Part shown: positions 22,279 through 25,390 of the stretch, in pieces
How the letters are laid out: each line of letters opens with the position of its first letter
How positions within the stretch are numbered: the first letter of the stretch is position 1
Assembly (NCBI GenBank): GCA_030698645.1
Contig: JAUYMV010000068.1
Span: 1-25,390 of the forward strand
Direction: 5' to 3'
Source of the DNA: Mesorhizobium sp.
Lineage (GTDB): Bacteria > Pseudomonadota > Alphaproteobacteria > Rhizobiales > Rhizobiaceae
DNA: 25,390 nucleotides
Program-made: the position numbers and the translations under genes
Notes under the pieces: model-generated
Databases searched by the model: none
The model's input: the letters and a program-made list of their open reading frames with translations, nothing else
Told to the model about the DNA's origin: nothing

Positions 22279-23397
22279 ATGGATACTCCGAACCCATGGG
22301 GCAGGCCGGGCGGCGATCCGTCGCCGGATGCGTCGCCGACGTCTCTCGAACCGTTCACCTTCACCGGCACCACACGCGAATATTTCGGCATATGGATCGT
22401 CAACATACTGCTGACGATCGTCACGATCGGCATCTACTCGGCATGGGCCAAGGTGCGCCGCTTGCGCTATTTCTATGGTAACACGCGGCTCGCCGGATCG
22501 AGCTTCGATTTCCATGCCAGTCCGATTCAGATCCTGATCGGCCGCATCATCGTGCTCGTCGTGCTCATGGTCTACAACGCGGCTCTCACCTTCTTCCCGC
22601 CCGCCGGCATCGTCCTCGGCGTCCTGTTTCTCTTCGCCTTGCCGTTCTTCGTCATGCGCGGCCTGCGCTTCAACGCGCGCGTCACGAGCTACCGCAACGT
22701 GCGGTTCGATTTCAGCGGCGGTTATTGGGGCGCTTTCAACGCCTATGTTCTCGGCGGACTCGTCGCCTGGTTGTCGCTCGGTATTCTTGCGCCCCTCGCC
22801 TCGCGCTGGATGTGGCGCTACACGCTCGGCAATCTGCACTATGGCGGCCGGCCGGTGTCCACCGATCCGCGCCTCGGCGCGCTCTACCGGCAATGGCTGT
22901 TGCCTGCGGTGCTTATGTTGGGCGGCCTGGTCGTGTTCGGCGCGTCGGGGATCGTCATTTCCGCCTACAGCACGGTGCTGCAGGACATGCTTTCCGACAC
23001 CGCCGATGCGGGAAAGATGGTCGCCGCGGTCCTCGCCGTGATCTACACCGCGCTCATTCCGGTGATCATATTGGGAGCGCTGGCGACGCTCGCCTATCGG
23101 GCAGGCACGCGCAACGTCGCGATGAACAGCACCGTCATCGACGGACGGCATCGCCTCGCCTCGAGCATCCACCGCGGCCGCTTCGTCTGGATCTCGGTCA
23201 CCAACATCCTGGCGACCCTTCTCAGCCTTGGCCTCGCGCGTCCATGGGCGGCGATACGCATGGCGCGCTTCCTGGCGGCGGCGACCGCCCTCCAGGTCTC
23301 CGGTTCGCTCGACGACTATCTCGACACGGTCAAGGAATCGGGGGCCGCCGTCGGCGCGGAATACATGGATGTCGAAGGCTTCGACTTTGGCTTCTGA
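22279..23397 (+). CDS. DUF898 (YjgN-like) polytopic membrane protein
   Basis: The 372-residue product has a proline-rich cytosolic head (about 1-20), then the DUF898 signature FTFTGTTREYFGIWIVNILLTIVTIGIYSAWAKVRRLRYFYGNT. A second copy of the motif occurs near the C-terminus (GRFVWISVTNILATLLSLGLARPWAAIRMARFL), so the protein looks like an internal duplication with six or more helices. The family is widespread in proteobacteria and has no established function. ATG 22279 has GAGGGG just upstream. The downstream M48 protease gene overlaps its end by 29 nt, which strongly suggests a functional pair. Confidence 0.88.
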   Translation: MDTPNPWGRPGGDPSPDASPTSLEPFTFTGTTREYFGIWIVNILLTIVTIGIYSAWAKVRRLRYFYGNTRLAGSSFDFHASPIQILIGRIIVLVVLMVYNAALTFFPPAGIVLGVLFLFALPFFVMRGLRFNARVTSYRNVRFDFSGGYWGAFNAYVLGGLVAWLSLGILAPLASRWMWRYTLGNLHYGGRPVSTDPRLGALYRQWLLPAVLMLGGLVVFGASGIVISAYSTVLQDMLSDTADAGKMVAAVLAVIYTALIPVIILGALATLAYRAGTRNVAMNSTVIDGRHRLASSIHRGRFVWISVTNILATLLSLGLARPWAAIRMARFLAAATALQVSGSLDDYLDTVKESGAAVGAEYMDVEGFDFGF

Positions 23398-24442
23398 GCC
23401 GCGATCCGCGTCCATCGCGGGCGTCTGGCACCCGCCGGGGTCGAGCCGTTCCGTGCCCGCGCAGTTGAGCCTCGACGGCAAGGGCAATGCCGTCATTCGT
23501 GCGGGCAGCGAGATACTCGCGACCGGTCCTCTCGATCGGCTCGACATCTCCGCGCGCGTCGGCTCGATCCCGCGCCGCATCGTGTTCCCAGACGGCAGCC
23601 AGTTCACGACAGACGACAACGACGCGGTCGACGGCCTCCCTGTCGCAAGGCTCCGGCGCTCGGGGCTGATCCACGGCCTCGAGCGGTTTCGCGCGCGGCT
23701 GGCCGTGTTTGTGGTCGTCATCGTCTGCTTCTGCTTCTTGATCTACCGCTATGCCGTGCCGGCGCTGGTCGAACTGGCGGTGGCGGTGACCCCGCCCGTG
23801 GTGCCGCAATTGCTGAGCGCGGGCACGCTTGTCACGCTCGACCAGACCGTGTTCTCAGCCTCGGAGCTTCCCGAGCCGAGGCGGGCCGCCATCGAGGCGG
23901 CGTTCAAGACTATGGCCGGGCTGACCGAACGCGGCGCGGACGGCTTTGTCCTCAATTTCCGCAAGGGCGGATCCATCGGCCCGAACGCCTTCGCGCTGCC
24001 CGACGGCAACATCATCCTGACCGACGAACTGGCCGAACTGGCCGGCAACGAGGAAGCCATACTCGGCGTGCTGGCGCACGAAATCGGGCATGTCGAACAC
24101 GATCATACCCTGCGCCAGCTCTACCGCGCCGGCGGCGTCACGGCGCTGATCATGCTGATCGGCGGCGACATCGGCAGCGGCGTCGAGGACATCCTGATGC
24201 AGGGATCGGCGCTGGTTTCCTTGTCCTACTCGCGCAGCCAGGAAAGCGACGCCGATCGCTACAGCGTCGAACTGATGCGCCGGGCCGGCCACGATCCGGC
24301 GGCGCTGGTCCAGTTCCTCGACCTCATGTTCAAGAAGTTTGGTGACGGCGGCCCGCTCAACATGCTGTCGACCCACCCCGCGACGCCCGCCCGCATCGAG
24401 GCGATCCGCGCCTATTCGAAGGAAGTTGCCGGAACGGACTGA
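23369..24442 (+). CDS. Membrane-anchored M48-family metalloprotease
   Basis: The 357-residue product has an N-terminal domain of about 90 residues (GVWHPPGSSRSVPAQLSLDG onward, DUF7092-like), one membrane helix near 111-127 (LAVFVVVIVCFCFLIYR), and an M48 zinc-protease domain. HEIGH (237-241) supplies two zinc ligands and the catalytic glutamate; E292 in QESDADRYSVELMRRAGHDP is the third ligand. PNAFALPDGNIILTDEL and STHPATPARIEAIR complete the family pattern (HtpX/BepA/YcaL-like). It probably degrades misfolded membrane or envelope proteins. ATG 23369, inside the DUF898 gene, is taken as the start; TTG 23387 is a reasonable alternative with GAAGG before it. Confidence 0.87.
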   Translation: MSKASTLASEPRSASIAGVWHPPGSSRSVPAQLSLDGKGNAVIRAGSEILATGPLDRLDISARVGSIPRRIVFPDGSQFTTDDNDAVDGLPVARLRRSGLIHGLERFRARLAVFVVVIVCFCFLIYRYAVPALVELAVAVTPPVVPQLLSAGTLVTLDQTVFSASELPEPRRAAIEAAFKTMAGLTERGADGFVLNFRKGGSIGPNAFALPDGNIILTDELAELAGNEEAILGVLAHEIGHVEHDHTLRQLYRAGGVTALIMLIGGDIGSGVEDILMQGSALVSLSYSRSQESDADRYSVELMRRAGHDPAALVQFLDLMFKKFGDGGPLNMLSTHPATPARIEAIRAYSKEVAGTD

Positions 24443-24517
24443 CGGCGCGGGCAATTTGCAATTCCAGGCCTCGAGACCGGAGACAGCCGGCGCCGGCCAT
24501 GCTAACCGCCGCGCGAC

Positions 24518-25390
24518 ATGCAGGATCCGAACCCCAGCGCTGTTCCCGAGCAGCACCAGCCCCAATCGCTCCATCGAATGGCGCCGCTCATTCTCGCGGT
24601 CGCCCTGTTCATGGAACAGATGGATTCGACTGTCATCGCCACCTCCTTGCCGGCGATCGCCGCCGACATCGGCACCAATCCGGTGGCGCTGAAACTGGCG
24701 CTCACCGCCTATCTCGTGTCGCTGGCGATCTTCATCCCCGTCAGCGGCTGGATGGCCGACAGGTTCGGCGCCAGGCGCGTCTTCCGGATCGCCATCGGCG
24801 TCTTCGTCGTCGGGTCGATCCTGTGCGCGCTCTCCGGGTCGCTCGCCGCCTTCGTCGGCGCGCGCTTCCTGCAGGGCATGGGCGGCGCCATGATGACGCC
24901 GGTCGCCAGGCTGGTCCTCGTCCGCGCGACGCCCAAGAAGGACCTGGTTTCCGCCATGGCGTGGCTGACGATACCGGCCCTCGTCGGACCCTTGGTCGGC
25001 CCGCCGGTCGGCGGCTTCATCACCACCTATTTCACCTGGCACTGGATCTTCCTGATCAATGTCCCGATCGGCATCGCCGGAATCTTCTTCGCCGGAAGGG
25101 TGTTGCCGGAAATCGCCGGCCGCGCGGGCGACCGGCTCGACGTCGCCGGCTTCGCGCTGTCGGCGGTCGCCGCGTCCGGCATCGTGTTCGGCCTGTCGGT
25201 GATCAGCCTGCCGGCGCTGCCGCCGGTATTCGGCGTGCTGACCGCGGCGCTCGGCCTCGTCGCGGCCTTCGTCTACGTCCGCCACGCCCGCCATCGCGAC
25301 AAGCCGATCCTCGACCTGTCGCTGTTCGCCAATCCGGCGTTCCGGGCGGCGATCCTCGGCGGCTCCTTCTTCCGCATCGGCGCCGGCGCC
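24518..25390 (+). CDS. DHA2-family (EmrB/QacA) MFS drug efflux transporter, 3' end missing
   Basis: The frame is open from ATG 24518 to the window edge (291 codons). After a hydrophilic head it shows LILAVALFMEQMDSTVIATSLPAIAADIG, the 14-helix MFS motif D region (usually LDxTVVNVALP). Motif A-like GWMADRFGARRVF, RFLQGMGGAMMTPVARL and the antiporter motif GPLVGPPVGGFITTYFTWHWIFLINVPIG follow. These identify a proton-driven multidrug exporter of the EmrB/QacA type; about nine of fourteen helices are visible. No EmrA-type adaptor gene precedes it. The start has no strong ribosome site; ATG 24578 (MAPLILAVALF) is possible. The 75-bp gap to the protease gene shows no clear promoter or terminator. 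Confidence 0.88.
   Translation, partial: MQDPNPSAVPEQHQPQSLHRMAPLILAVALFMEQMDSTVIATSLPAIAADIGTNPVALKLALTAYLVSLAIFIPVSGWMADRFGARRVFRIAIGVFVVGSILCALSGSLAAFVGARFLQGMGGAMMTPVARLVLVRATPKKDLVSAMAWLTIPALVGPLVGPPVGGFITTYFTWHWIFLINVPIGIAGIFFAGRVLPEIAGRAGDRLDVAGFALSAVAASGIVFGLSVISLPALPPVFGVLTAALGLVAAFVYVRHARHRDKPILDLSLFANPAFRAAILGGSFFRIGAGA

Noticed and set aside
22132..23721. A 529-codon minus-strand frame opposite the DUF898 and protease genes
   Set aside because: Low-complexity charged sequence (many Glu, Arg, Asp and His), antisense to two recognisable membrane proteins.
23855..25294. A 479-codon minus-strand frame opposite the protease and the MFS transporter
   Set aside because: The plus strand carries the HEIGH protease domain and MFS motifs; the minus frame is repetitive Asp/Gly/Arg sequence without a domain.

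Overview
The window is GC-rich, gene-dense chromosomal DNA that looks like an alphaproteobacterium of the Hyphomicrobiales (rhizobial) type. The basis is codon usage strongly biased to G/C in third positions, tight operons with AGGAGG-like ribosome sites, a complete pimelate-type beta-oxidation operon laid out as in Rhodopseudomonas, a divergent katG/oxyR pair, and a CTTCTCCCCG-type intergenic palindrome of the kind common in rhizobia. This taxonomic call is inference from gene content; no rRNA or tRNA gene was found. No insertion sequence, phage gene or CRISPR array was recognised, and no gene-free stretch exceeds 300 bases (the longest is 16028-16297).

Layout. Positions 1-308 hold the start of a Phd/YefM-type antitoxin gene on the minus strand, with a 28-bp palindromic operator; its toxin would lie left of the window. 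A single-domain EAL phosphodiesterase follows (477-1238). A plus-strand run comes next: metallo-beta-lactamase-fold hydrolase, fumarylacetoacetate hydrolase family enzyme, a small two-helix membrane protein, a DinB-fold protein, and the two membrane subunits of a TRAP transporter with no binding-protein gene beside them (1424-6176). A DUF442 phosphatase/sulfurtransferase-like gene (minus) and a DadA-like FAD oxidoreductase (plus) diverge from 6534/6643.

The core is a six-gene minus-strand operon from 16027 down to 7757. In transcription order it encodes a PcaD-like alpha/beta hydrolase, PimF (hydratase/3-hydroxyacyl-CoA dehydrogenase), PimA (CoA ligase), PimB (thiolase), PimC and PimD (paired acyl-CoA dehydrogenase subunits). 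Together they would activate dicarboxylic or medium-chain acids to CoA esters and shorten them by beta-oxidation. Upstream is a readable sigma70-like promoter whose -10 box lies inside a perfect 8-4-8 palindrome, as expected for a TetR-type repressor site. PimD lacks an acidic residue at both known catalytic-base positions of the family while PimC keeps one, so the two probably form a heteromeric enzyme.

Upstream of this operon, katG (minus) and oxyR (plus) diverge from a 135-bp AT-richer gap, forming a peroxide-response unit. oxyR runs about 45 codons past the usual end of the family, antisense through the end of a convergent MAPEG gene. A minus-strand group follows: guaB (IMP dehydrogenase) and a small membrane protein, then the MAPEG protein. 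On the plus strand, a DUF898 (YjgN-like) polytopic membrane protein overlaps a membrane-anchored M48 metalloprotease, a plausible membrane-quality module. The window ends inside a DHA2-family drug efflux transporter.

No clearly new system is evident. The observations most worth a second look are the heteromeric dehydrogenase pair and operator of the pim operon, the oxyR stop loss, and the DUF898-M48 pair.
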